From Termitomyces sp. T153 (lineage: Eukaryota; Basidiomycota; Agaricomycetes; Agaricales; Lyophyllaceae): a stretch of DNA of 64,000 nt. Below the pieces are notes generated by a model, which saw only the letters and a program-made list of their open reading frames with translations, was not told the origin of the DNA and ran no database searches. This document shows, in pieces, positions 9,968-21,212 of the stretch. Made by a program: the position numbers and the translations under genes. The first letter of the stretch is position 1. Each line of letters begins with the position of its first letter. The stretch covers positions 62,001-126,000 of the forward strand of contig JACKQL020000085.1 in the NCBI GenBank assembly GCA_018296165.2. The letters are read 5' to 3'.

Positions 9968-10880
9968 TCAATAGTAGCATCTAGAAAAGGTACTGGGAGG
10001 AAGACTGCACGGCCAATTATTCTTCGAAATTGCACTTTCCCAGTTCTCGGCATCCGACCGATAGAGGTCCATTGCGACTCGAGCATTTTCGACCTGAAAT
10101 TAAATCGGACTATTGTGAGTGTCATTAATATGAATAATCTTTACGAACTGGATGATGAGGGCCTTCTTGACAACGTCGGCACATAAGCTGCCATGCTAAG
10201 GTTTGAAGGCCAACGATTTGATGGGGAGAGCGCAGTGCGTTTCTAAAGGGCTGATATCCAAAGTCAGGACCGCGGGTGGCGTAGCCGCACGCGACGTGAT
10301 GAGATACGTACTTTGTACAGAGCGACATCTCTTGTATTAACGGCTAGATGGGGTATTCCAAGGACTACGGCAAAAAAGATCGACAAGGTCCGGATATAAT
10401 GATTAGCGTTCCTTACCTGAGAGATCATTCCACGTGCTGTGTCCGACGAGGATCTTTTTATCAAGAAGTTGGGCGATGTATTGTTGTACTGCTTGGAACC
10501 GCCAAGTATTCCCTGCACCAAAGAGAAATTTAAGTACAATCTAGAACGTCAAGTCAAGGAGACTAACCTGGAGTAAAGTCTTCCGCGGTTATTCCTGTCA
10601 TTGCAGTTCTATAGTCAGTAACCTTGACAAACCAAATCAGTAGTGTCGAGGCAGAAAACCAATCCTATTTACCGGGACGGTTGGAAGAACGTATTTGTCG
10701 AAGATGATTCTTCCTCTATAGTCAACAATGACAGCTCGTCTGAAGAAGGAATCGATACTTCTAGTTTTAGAGTAGACTATTACAACCTTACGCGAGCATA
10801 TGGGTTGTTCCTCCAGGACCTACACCAATGTTAGCACAAGCTAAGGCGACGAGATTTTCGCTTGAAGGAGCAACAGCCAT
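9968..10880 (-). CDS. Rex4/ISG20-like DEDDh exonuclease domain, catalytic residues replaced
   Basis: The exons join to the Rex4-type 3'-5' RNA exonuclease fold. In order: ENLVALACANIGVGPGGTT (Exo I), VDYRGRIIFDKYVLPTVPV, VTDYRTAMTGITAEDF, FQAVQQYIAQLLDKKILVGH with STWNDL (Exo II), LGIPHLAVNTRDV, PFRNAL, and HHPVENARVAMDLYR (Exo III), with TGA at 9968. Family members normally read ALDCEMVG in Exo I and HSSxEDAR in Exo III. Here the Asp and Glu of Exo I are both Ala (10822-10850) and the Exo III Asp is Asn (10085-10087). Only the Exo II Asp and the Exo III His remain. Splice sites look canonical (for example gtaagg...cttcag between MLA and RAVIV) and no stop interrupts the spliced frame. The protein is short, with an 11-residue N-terminus before the domain. 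It is probably expressed but nuclease-dead. Confidence 0.7.
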
Positions 10881-11911
10881 TTGGGAAAGAGTAGGAGAGA
10901 ATAAGGAGATGTGGCACCAACTCAAGGGTAATTTATACCTCGAGGAAACAAAGCTATCGCACAAACCTGTACGTACCTTTTGTATCGTCATCTCCAGATT
11001 TTTGGTACAAGTTTGGGAATAGGTGTGACAGGGTTGAGCCTTAGGTCAATGTTCGGAGATTTTCTTGGTGCGAAATTGACATCCAGCGAACGACGTCTTC
11101 TGGTGCCTTTCAAACAGGACGTTCAACAAGGTTTCCTGGAGGCGATTGCGAGTGTCGTAATTACCCATGAAAAGTGATCGTGGAAGGACGCTGGATTACG
11201 GGTGCGGAAGTCCGGTACAATCGTGCGTACAGAAGCAAAGAGGAACATTGAACAAGGTGGGTATGAGCAGCGATTACGAGCGAGAACGCGTTGGCTATCG
11301 AATTACCTGCAATTTTTTGTTTAGAAGATCCCATTTGCCGCGCCAAATCTCAGGCAGATGTCAAAGGTAGATCAGTTTATCGTCGGTGAACAGAGATTGC
11401 TCAGGAAAAGCGGACATGTTCAGAGAGCCGCAATGCTCAGTGGACCCTGACCGGCCTGACCGACCAACGCGTCAATTATGATTAGTTGTCGAACATAACA
11501 TGGGCAAGAGCGGGTTTCCAAGGCTAGGCGAGATATCATAGTAGATGACCGAGATTGAGAAGAACAAAGAAAGATCCCTGGCACCGCCTAAAGGCTAGCA
11601 TAATGCTGGCTGTATTTGGACAGAGTGTCAACAGTCGAACAAGCCAAGTCGCGGATCGATTGACAGAGAACCCATTACTCAGAGTTTCCTTCCCCCTTCC
11701 GAGCCTGCCTTCTTTGTTCCCGCAATCCGCTTCTACTGGACGATCGTGCCCACGTACCTAAATTGGCGCCCACAGAAAATAAAATGTTGCAAGAATGTGG
11801 GACACCATACCGTCACAAACGTTTACAGATACGACCATTAGTTAGCGGAGAGGTAGATATCAATATCGTGACATTGTAACATGTACCTCAGGTTCACGTG
11901 CAATGCTTTTT
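10881..11911. other. Intergenic region without a supportable gene
   Basis: About 1 kb between the Rex4-like start and the PPR-like stop. Several short open stretches exist on both strands; the minus strand has one over about 11060-11150 reading LLNVLFERHQKTSFAGCQ, then a stop. No start, splice pattern or known domain could be assembled. It may hold a decayed gene or a longer 5' part of the Rex4-like gene. Confidence 0.4.
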
Positions 11912-13623
11912 TTATTTTGTACGATTGCGCCTACGAATACGACGATTGCGCCTGTGAATACGACTACGAATACGGGTCACTCGATGAACAAGCCTACACC
12001 ATAGCCGCTCTTCCTGTCCGCTATGCCTGAAGATTGTCTGCGTTGGCAGTCGTCGCAGCCTCCCTGGCAGTGGGTTGGCGGCCACCCCAGTGACTCTGTT
12101 TATTGACCGCCATGCTCTAGCGCTCTGCTCGGCGCGTAGTATCTTGTGAGCGATGTCCATACGTCCTTCCTTGAGAGCTAAAATGACCACACGACGCCTG
12201 ACACGGCGATCTTCGGTCGCGGCTCCATAATCACGTTTGAAGGCACGCATGACGTTGGCGGCAACCGTGCCACAACGCTTGGCGCGGTATAAGGGTGCAA
12301 GGAGGAGAAATAGCGTAGTTGACGTAGGTCTAAGAGTAGGGTAGATGAGAAGCAACGAGACCATCATCCGACGAGTCTCGTAGAGACGTCGAAGGCCTGT
12401 TTGTGAGGACCATTTGGCAACGAGGAGATGAAGGATGTCTAGGCATACTTTGCGCCGCGACATGGTTATTGATGGAGGTAAGCACTCCAGATAGCTCTTG
12501 AAAAAAGATAGAGCCTTGTTGGCTTGTCCAACATTGAGCATTATCGATACAGCATTGTATATGACTCTTGGCGGTGTCTTGGTTAAATCTTCAGGTATGA
12601 TGGTCGGTCGATTATTCATTAGGGTATGATAACGTGTTGCATACAAATAAGATGAATCGTGTGGAGGCGTGGATCGCAAGGGCATAGCGACTTGCGTGTT
12701 CAAGGTCGGAGTCTTCTGTCGACGTGGACGCATTTGGGTCGTCCCGTCTTTCATAGTCTTGAAAAATTCCATCCAGATAGATAGCGGGAGTTCACCTGTA
12801 ACTTTGTGGACGAGTTTGCCTCCTTCCGCTAGAGTCTGCAATTGAGGTAAAGCTTCCATTGTTTCCTTCCAAGCCTTATCCCACATGCCGGATTGAACCA
12901 ACCATCGCACCCTCAATTGCCACGTTTCGAGATCGCCAGGCAGATGATCATTACGCATGGATTGAAGCAACCATCTGACGGTACCGTAACACGCCGTGCG
13001 TAGTGCCATAGATATTAGCAGGTTGTACGAACGCGTTGAGCGAAGACCTGGATGTAGATCATGGTAATCCAGTAGGACAGGGAGAGATGGAGGAGGGTCG
13101 CGACTATGTTGAAGGCGCAATAGATTCTGATGAAGCGACCAAGAACTGGTTGCCAATGGGAAAGAGGGGGTTCGAGTACCAAGGTAGGGTGGCCCGACAG
13201 TGGTACCAACAATTGATGTGTCATCCCACCATAGTGGACGCTCCGAAAGATTCAGTTCTAGAGAAGCTGTCTCATGATCAAAGGACGGCCGTAGGTCGGA
13301 GTCACAGACGGCGTCTGGGTCAAAATAGACAGCGTGAGACGAGGTACCGGAGGGAGAAGGCCGTTTAGGCGCAGGGGTTGGAGCAGAAGGGACGGCGGAG
13401 ACGTGGTGGCGTTGGAGATACTGCAGGACAGCATTATCCGGGGGCTTTACGAGGGGTCTAGTAATAAATGTCAATTACGGTGATGAGCTGGAAAAAGAGG
13501 TGCAAACTTGGGACGGGCTGGGGCGCTAGAGGCACTGCGGGCCCATGCACGAGCAGCAGCAGCCTGGAGAGCGGCAGAGAAGGAGATCGTGCTTGGAAGC
13601 AGGCCCAGTGGACGATGGTGCAT
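11912..13623 (-). CDS. PPR-like helical-repeat protein, predicted mitochondrial
   Basis: The main exon is open for more than 500 codons (13474 to 11912). A first exon starting at the ATG at 13623 supplies a classic mitochondrial presequence (MHHRPLGLLPSTISF.., Ala/Arg/Ser-rich, no acidic residues). It joins through a 50-bp intron (gtttgc...ttactag) to give ARPK-PLVKPPDNAVLQYL. The body has paired helices of pentatricopeptide type, such as TRSYNLLISMALRTACYGTV, GMWDKAWKETMEALP and VIYNAVSIMLNVGQANKALSFF. The family assignment is moderate. The C-terminus is extremely basic (RIRSRIHRRNRRIRRRNR), encoded by a short imperfect DNA repeat at 11920-11975. A role in mitochondrial RNA processing or translation is inferred from the fold and presequence only. 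Confidence 0.6.
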
Positions 13624-13708
13624 GCATATGTGTCTGCTCTTCAAATTTTTGCCAACACAGCACAACCAAACAATTGTTCCGGTCACTAACAAATATAGTC
13701 ATTACTGG

Positions 13709-14932
13709 TTATTCCTCCATTACATTCCCTGTCCGCCCAATCAGCCATCCAACCTTCGACACCCACAGGTCTCGAATCCTCCGCATCACGTCCGACCCCT
13801 CCATCACCTTGCCATCCGCCATCTCGTCCAGCGCGCGACCCCACTGCTGCACCGCCTCGCTCCCAAACATCCCACCCGACCGGTTCACGATCTCATCCAC
13901 CCGCAGCACCCATGCCTCCCATTCTTCCGACAGCCGCGGGAACAGCTGTGGCACAAGCTCAGACTGCGCGAGTGCTGGCTGCGAGATGATGTGGTTTGTC
14001 ACTGTACACAAGAAAGAAAATGTTTCTGATGGGTGTAATCTGTCCTTGTGGAGTGCAGTAGAGTGGCTTGACAAAGAATGCGATGCTGCAGGAAGAGAGG
14101 AAAAGTAAGGCAGATATGAGAAGCACGCAGCCACAAATTCCGAGATACATGGTCGTAGTCGGGAAATGACATATGAGTCACGCATGCCACCAGCGTGGTG
14201 AGAGGAGAAGGATGGAGCATTTGTATTAGAAGGCCGTCCGAATCCAAATGATGTTGAAAAACTCGGCTGCCCGAAACTTGGCGCAGATGAGTAAGGATAG
14301 GCGTCACGCAGCTTCTTGGCTGATTGAGCAAGGGCTTGTGTTGCGGTCTCGAGGGTCGGTCGGGGTATAAGACGAAGGATCGTTGCTTTGAGAGAGGGCT
14401 GTGCCTCGAGAAGAGACGTAAGCAAGGGAAGGAGCGACTGTGTCGGGAGGCTCGCTATATCGTTCATTCATTAAATACGGTGTGCACGAGGAACAGTCAC
14501 TGACTCACCCAACAAAACGCCGACATCTACATCATGGTCATTGGTGCCAGTAGGAGCTTTGTTCTCCTTCAGCTCTGAATTGTCCTTGGACGAAACGTCT
14601 GTCTGCGGTAAGACCCGAGCCCGCTTCGGTGCGGCACGCTTTGGTCGTTCTGGAGTCGGACTGCGGTCCATGGATGCATCCCGGCCAGTGGCAGGATCGT
14701 CTTCGGCTTCATGACGCCGCTTCTGAGCACGGACTAGTGAATACTGGTTTACGGATGAAGCAAGCTGTTGGAAAGCAGCAGGATTGGTGTGACCTGGGGT
14801 AGAGGCGGGCTGCCATGCTGCGGGAGCCATGGCAGAGGACGAAGAGGCTAGAGCAAAGCCAAAGCCAAAGGGAGAGGGCGCATGGGGGACAGAGTGAAGG
14901 TCAATGCGATGCTGTTGCAAGACGTTCGCCAT
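13709..14932 (-). CDS. STS1: Tethering factor for nuclear proteasome, Sts1/Cut8 family
   Basis: Anchors proteasomes at or in the nucleus. The start at 14932 gives MANVLQQHRIDLHSVPHAPSPFGFGFA. A basic stretch with RPKRAAPKRARVLP follows at about residues 92-105, fitting the nuclear localisation signal that importin alpha recognises in Sts1. An intron (gtgagt...gatatag) lies between VGVLL and ASLPTQSLLPLLTSLLEAQPSL. The helical Cut8 domain then runs through RDSYVISRLRPCISEFVAACFSYLP to LWVSKVGWLIGR. The C-terminal half matches the six-helix Cut8 region in length and motif order. Stop at 13709. It is in tandem with the PPR-like gene, with an 85-bp gap. Rpn2 and importin alpha, both functionally linked, are also in the window. 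Confidence 0.85.
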
Positions 14933-15488
14933 GAAAGAAACTGACTCCAAGAACAAGTCCGCTCCCCTCGAGGCCACCGTCACACGTGACGGCCGGCCCT
15001 AACCAACTACATATTTAAATTTTCCAACTCCTGTCTTCGCTTCTCTAGTCTCTCTCTCTCTCGAAGTGAGTACTCTCTCTCTTGCGCTGTGACGAGACAT
15101 TACGAATCGCTACTTCGAAGCCTTCGGGCTCATGAACGTCTTTCTTATACCCAAATTTCCGAGCGCATCCATCTATCCTCATTGCCCCCTCATGCTCATC
15201 ATTGCTTCCCAACAGGTCCACCGTCTTTCTTGTCATCTGTCAACGTGAGTTTCGTGTTCCTTCTGACATGGATGATGTACAATATAGAAGTCAAGCACTG
15301 ACACTTGTCTCAAGGACAAGTGTTGATGATCATCCATGCTAATACTGACCTTCATTTTCGTTCCATCTGGTGAACTTCAATCTGACACAACTTTCACCAG
15401 GTCATCTCGTCCGTTGTGTACAATGTATTAGTTTTACTGTTCCAAAAATGCTGATGTAATACTATGCTGTCCGTGTTCTCTAACATGA
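14933..15488. other. Sts1 promoter region with CT tract and nested inverted repeat
   Basis: Space between the STS1 start and the O-acetyltransferase stop, both on the minus strand. It holds a CT-rich tract around 15044-15085, pyrimidine-rich on the plus strand. It also holds a nested palindrome: CATGGATGAT at 15267-15276 pairs with ATCATCCATG at 15329-15338, and inside it ACACTTGTC at 15301-15309 pairs with GACAAGTGT at 15315-15323 across a 5-base loop. No open gene is seen. Confidence 0.55.
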
Positions 15489-18300
15489 CTAGTAACTCCA
15501 GAGGAGATTTGTGGCCCACATTACGCCAATTCCAATCAACAACTTCGTCTTCGTTCCGTATCTTTCATTTTCGCCTTGCCATATGCGGAAGCCTGTCGTT
15601 CGTGATTGTGAAGGTGGAGCAGATCCCTCAGCCAAGCGATCAATCCATCGTCGTGACCTGACTGGTGTATCGGGCCCTGGAGTAGTTTCTCCACCATTCT
15701 TTTGTTGTGTGTTGGATGATTGGAGAGGAATGGATGCAGTGGTATCTTCGTTGGACGTCACAGCGTCTGCATCTCGACGGTTCGATGTGGCGGGAACTGG
15801 GAGTGAAGACGATAGTTTGGCCGCGTCACTGCAGATCCAACCGGTTATTGTCGTCGTCGCTCGCGCCATTTGGTCTGACACGTAGATAAACATGATTGTG
15901 GATAGCACAAAATTGACAGGCCGCCAAGGGGTTCCTGGAATGACGAGAAGAACGCCTTTTGTATCGCCGGCTAGCCACAAATGGTATTGGACAATAAACG
16001 TCTCCAGTGAACATCTTCCAATGAACGCAAATGCTGAGGATGATGCTGAACGCAGGATGACACTGGCGTTTCTGAGGATCACAAACGCTAGGACGGGGAT
16101 CCACGATATGTATGGATGCCAGCGGTTGTACGTGAATTTGGATTCTTGGAAGAGTTCAAACGCGAAGAACCACAGAATGCAAAGAGCCGACAAGGCTATT
16201 GAGACTTTGCTGGTAATGACCCAATGAGGATGCTCTGTCAAGCGATAGTCGCGAATCTTGACAACAGCTATCGCGGCCAACATCCCTGTATAAACAATCC
16301 AAAGGTCGAGAGTAACACGGAAGTTCCACTCGCGCGCTGACCAATTAATCCCAAATAAGCGGCTGAGGATGCTAAAGAGCATCTCCAGAAGCCATTCCTC
16401 CTTCATGGACCAGGTAACGAAGATTGCAGAAAAAAATATCTTGCCGAGGACGAAAGGAGTTCGATCGTTAAATTGATATCCAATGAACATCGTGGCGTAG
16501 ATTATGAGATACCACATAGAAACCAGAGGCGAAAAATAATAGGAGATGTAGTTTGTGTTCATTGTATATGCAAGCACTAGAGTCAGAAGATTCAATCGAA
16601 CCATGACCTGATGGCATCATCAATGTACCGATTGATATCTGCCATGACGAGGGACTTACCTGAGCAACGCGGAAATATCCAAAATCCGCTTTTCTCAGAT
16701 AGAATGTAGTGTGGCCATAGCCTGTCATGAAAAGATATGATGCTACCAGAACCCGAATGGGATTGTAGATGCCAGATATTTTGGAAGCTCCGAGATAATG
16801 ATAGATGAGGATAGCAACTACATTCAATGGATCAGTATCAAACGCCTTCGAGTTGCAACAAGCTGCCTACGTTGCATCCAACCCTTCCATTCATCTGTCT
16901 GTTCTCTATTCAAGAACCCCAGATCCTTATCGCTACGCTTGATCGTAGCAAGACCCACAAACAATGCCACAAGGCATAAAAATGCAAAAGTCCAAGGATC
17001 AAATTGCTTCTGCTCTTTCAACCACAATCCAGAACGATCAGCAAAGAAGATAAGAGCAACACCAGCGCTGAAGACAAGCGCTGGATTTTGTGCCTCTTTG
17101 TACCATGATGTCTGCTTCGGGCCTAAGGCAAGGAGATTAGCTTAGGTAAAGAATTCGATAAAGACTTGCCTGCCCGGCGGGAAATAAAGATGAATATCGG
17201 GCCCCAAGAAAACGCCACGAACAAAATTAAAAGATGTATGGTGGAGGGCCAAGGATAGCTATTGCAGCACGTTTTGTCCAGTGGAAATTGTTTAGGCATG
17301 AGATTATTGCATCTTAGATTAAGAAGAATTATAGCTTGAGTCTTGACAACTGAGCCAGAGAAATGTAGTCCATCCTCTGTTTGTGAGGGAACCAGCATCT
17401 CATTGAAAACGAGCGGAAGTGAAACTGGCGAGGCAGGTTGGCTTGAGAAAGGTAAACCGGAGTATGGTGGATGGATACGATGCATCAAGTCAGAATTCAT
17501 GGCATCAATGTCTGATAATTGCATAGACAATGCACGATCCTGAGTCAACTTCGACGGAGCAACCTGCTCAACAGGCAATACCACAATTTGGTCCGCAGGT
17601 CTTACGGGGCTCGTGACAATCTCAGCTAACAGGCGTTCCATGTTAGCTTCCCATGATGGCAAACCACCCGAAGAATTAGCATATCGGAGGTACCATAAGC
17701 CAGAACCAAGAACCAGAAGCGCCGGGCGGTGTATATCATCTCTCGCTGTCCGCACAATGTCAAGTGTATGGGTACTGTTGAGATATGGGTCCCAGAAGAA
17801 AGATACGTCACTGCCGTTCTGGGCAGTCATAGTATGATCTGAATGTTTTTGTCCATCGTTAGCGGGTGCGATAGGCAATGAGGGGTCTAGAAGATGAGCT
17901 AGATGGAAGAATAATGTCCGCGTCACAGAGTCTCCAATGAAAACCACAGGTTTGGAATCAAGACACGCTACTGCCTGTGCTGGCTTATAGTTGTAAAGCA
18001 TGCAACCTGACGTAAGGAACTCAGAGAAGGTGCACATCCCACTAGACATACACGACTTACCGTTCGGTTGCCAGTTCCTCATACCTGCATCTAACCAACT
18101 CCCTCTATTGAGTAATTGTCCACAACGCGTGTAGTCTGGCCAATCTATTTCGGAGAATCAGAGATACTCGATATATTACATGAAGTTGACCTGCCAAAGG
18201 CAATGTATCTCGCCAATCCAGCGAAAACAGCCAAACCGGTGATGGTCATGCCCATGAATTGTAGCCACAATGGGTTCAGAGATAGAGAGGGCGAACCCAT
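15489..18300 (-). CDS. CAS1: Cas1-type polysaccharide O-acetyltransferase
   Basis: Golgi membrane acetyltransferase related to Cryptococcus Cas1p (needed for glucuronoxylomannan O-acetylation) and animal CASD1. The start at 18300 gives [12 protein letters not shown], a first membrane segment ([18 protein letters not shown]), then [14 protein letters not shown]. The lumenal SGNH-like domain has the catalytic Ser block [19 protein letters not shown] and the distal DGLHFS with its Asp-His pair. After CNSYPWP, multiple membrane helices follow, with the conserved [33 protein letters not shown] and [19 protein letters not shown]. The Cas1 acyltransferase signature residues are intact. The C-terminus is a Ser/Thr-rich tail with a last hydrophobic stretch ending at 15489. 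At least five introns. The substrate in this fungus is likely a cell-wall or capsule-like glycan, but this is inferred. Confidence 0.88.
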
Positions 18301-18885
18301 TCCGTAATTCTAAAAAATGATCTCGTCGTGATAGATGTGTCGAACACCTGAAGTAGCAATGAGCATGTAAATAAGTACTTGAGTAACGTACTCCACTGCT
18401 GTGTTCCGATAAAACCTGATTTACGTAATCGATTCTAAGTATATCAAAGATCAAATCTTGGATTTCAGTATATTCCGGTATTTCTCCATTTTCCCGAAAC
18501 CGCGCTTAAGTGAGAACAGCCCCCATTAGTTGATGAGATATTTCAATATTTGAGTCGCTTCTATATATGGTCTGTTACATAAAAAATAAATGTGTCCCTC
18601 AGGATTGAAATACTAGCGGTCTTTCACAATCGATTTGTTTTCAAAGAACTTCATGTGCGTGCATTATCAAAAGCAGATAATTAGAGGCCATAGTAGTGTA
18701 TTCAAAAGGTCCAGTAGCGATGCTGTCCTTACAATTGATTGCTGCGCTCATGAGCCCGACCCACTGTCAGTGACATTCACATTCGTTAAACCTTGTTTGC
18801 GGTTAGCATAAAGCCATAAAGAATCTTTAACAGAAGTCATATACCTGTCCTGTAGAAATGTTAAAACATCTTGAAGTGGATATAA
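18301..18885. other. Intergenic, nothing recognised
   Basis: AT-rich spacer upstream of the O-acetyltransferase start. The distal part may contain the last small exon of the rhomboid gene if an intron starting at GGTATGTTATC (near 18902) is used; that would add a few residues ending near 18805. No other open frame is supported. Confidence 0.4.
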
Positions 18886-20928
18886 CTAGTAGATAACATA
18901 CCCCTTGCAGTGATTATTCGCTGAAGTAGGAATGCATGATAGGTATCGACACCAAGAACACGCTGAACCAATGAATATGAATAGAGACGATAAATGGAAT
19001 GATGTAATCTTACCAGCATAAGGATTTGATGTATAGAAATTCCGTATTAGAACGACGAAGAGGACAATAGCTAAAGGTATCGCGATTATGCGAAGAAACC
19101 AGATAATCAACATGTGACGTTTCGTTGTACTAATCACAGGATAGAAGGTTGTTCCAACCAACAGACCCATGAGAAATCCTCCTAAATGAACTTGAGATCG
19201 CAATGAATGAGTACGACAAAAAGCATCTGATATATACAAACGAACCGAAGTTATCAACAACTAGATCGAGAAAATCAGAGACAGGATAGCGTGAAAGAGA
19301 ATCAGCCCTCACATGGAATGAAGCCCACAGCAATCCCAATCAACAATTCAATGGTCATCAGTACAAGCTAATAGACAATAGCAGATGAGTATGACTAGAA
19401 AACTTTACAAGAAGAGATGATGCTTGCCTTCCTTACAGGTCGATATTGGTATTTCCAATGTGCAAAGAGGTCTATCCATGTAACCTAGCGGCAATCAAAG
19501 AAAGGATATTAGAGTGAAAGGAACTCAAGCATACCGCCACCGTTCCGAATATCGCACCACTAGCACCAACAGAGGGTACACCTACGAGGGAGAAATTACC
19601 ACCGAGAACGTTTCTGAAAAACACTGAACCTGCGCCGGAGCACACAGAGACTCTGATGGGACTTACCCGAAAATTCCAGCAGCAAAGTAAGTAATGAAGA
19701 AGCCAGTAGAACCCATCTCACGTTCAATCTGTGGCACAAGAGTTAGCACACTTCAAAATTTAGATCGATCAAGTAAACAAACTTGGGCGGAGAGAGTGAG
19801 TTGAGCAAGCATGTTGAGAATGATATGTATGAATCCGGCATGCAAGAAGATCGGTACGATGAATCTGCAAACGAAGATTGAAAAACAACATCTGTCGTAG
19901 ATGGATTACTAACCTGAACCATTGGTTCGGGCTTGCGCCATGAAAACCTGCAAGAACATCAGAATGAGGCAACAAAAGGAAATGGTCTGGGCATTACCAC
20001 CAAATCCACAAATGTCTTCCAACGGGCAAATTCGAGTAGGCGGATTTGCAGTATTATTAAGGCCTATACTTATGATGAATGTCTGAGAGGAAGCCCACCA
20101 ACTCAATGTTCTCACATCCGAACTGAGTCGCAGGTGGAATATCGTCAACAAGTTTCATACAGGGAGCAAAGCGCGCCCCAAGATTGATCAGAGCATCAGA
20201 AGACGGTCCAAGCATAGGGTTTACGACGGGCTGAGCGAAAGCAATGGTTTGAAAGTAGTACTGTCAATGAACATAGTAACTATACCTTCATCGAGACGGG
20301 TGTGCCCTGTGCTCTAGAGTTGACAATCAACTCGTTAATGAAGACACCGATCATTACACAGGTCAAAATCCAGACTCAAGATTGCAAGATTAAGCGCGTA
20401 CAAACCATCCTGAGGACTGACAAAACCTACCAACAAACGGATACTTCTGTCGTCCTATTCCTCGCTTCTTGTTTTCTATCCGTTGTTCGAGTGGATACCT
20501 CCCTTGCGCCAAAAAATTCGTCAGCGATGATTTCTTCTCCATAGAGCGATCCGCAGCAGGTTCAGCATATTCTTGGAAATGGGGTTCAACTTTGATGAAA
20601 AGGGAGTCCTCAACAGATCAATACCTAAGTCTTCGTAGTGTGAAGAACGGCTAATATCTGCCGCATTATACACGAGTGATGCTTTAGAGTCTGCACGTTT
20701 GCTTGAGGGAAGCTCGTGGTAATTATAATCGTCAGGCGATGGCGTTGTCATGTCGTCATTGCTTGGTTGTCGAAAGAGAGGCGGGCGACTGGCTGCGTCA
20801 GAAGGGCCGGGTAGGTGCTGGTTATCAGAGTAGGCGTCTTGTCGAGGAGAGTTGTACGAGTTGTCATGCTCTGAGTCTCCAAAATGACTGGGTAATCGAG
20901 TCTTCTCATCCTGACTGAGCAGAATCAT
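18886..20928 (-). CDS. Rhomboid-family intramembrane serine protease
   Basis: The start at 20928 gives a long cytosolic N-terminus rich in Ser/Asp/Pro (MILLSQDEKTRLPSHFGDSE...). The membrane domain follows in many exons. It includes the cytosol-to-membrane entry WILTCVMIGVFINELIVNS, CPLEDICGFGG, the HAGFIHIILNMLAQ motif with the His/Asn pair, VEREMGSTGFFITYFAAG, the catalytic serine block PSVGASGAIFGTVAVTWIDL, and the catalytic histidine block DNFAHLGGFLMGLLVG. The C-terminal CSWCRYLSCIPTSANNHC is a Cys-rich segment common in fungal and secretase-type rhomboids. All catalytic residues are present, so the enzyme should be active. It is probably in the Golgi or plasma membrane; substrates unknown. 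The last few residues depend on whether a final intron is used. Confidence 0.85.
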
Positions 20929-21212
20929 TCTAAGTGACGTATGTTGTTTTCAACTAACAACAGTCTGAGGAGCAAGAGCGAGGAAGGATGGAAAAAGACC
21001 GTCGCTGGCTGGCGCTTCGAGGCCGCAGTCATTTATTTGATCTGCACCGCCTCCGTGAGGCAATGTCGAAGCTAATCACGCGAGAACGCTCTGAGTCATA
21101 AAATCAACATACAAGAATACAGACAACAATGACTAGACTAGATTTACGGAGAGTATGTATGTGTTGGTAGTATACAGAGGTATGAAGCGCAGTCCCAGCT
21201 GGTGCAACCTCG

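Noticed and set aside
13508..14108. Long plus-strand frames over the Sts1 gene
   Set aside because: They mirror the GC-rich minus-strand exon encoding the conserved Cut8 domain.
16798..17145. Plus-strand 115-codon frame within the O-acetyltransferase locus
   Set aside because: It is antisense to transmembrane-helix exons of the Cas1-type enzyme and has no domain.
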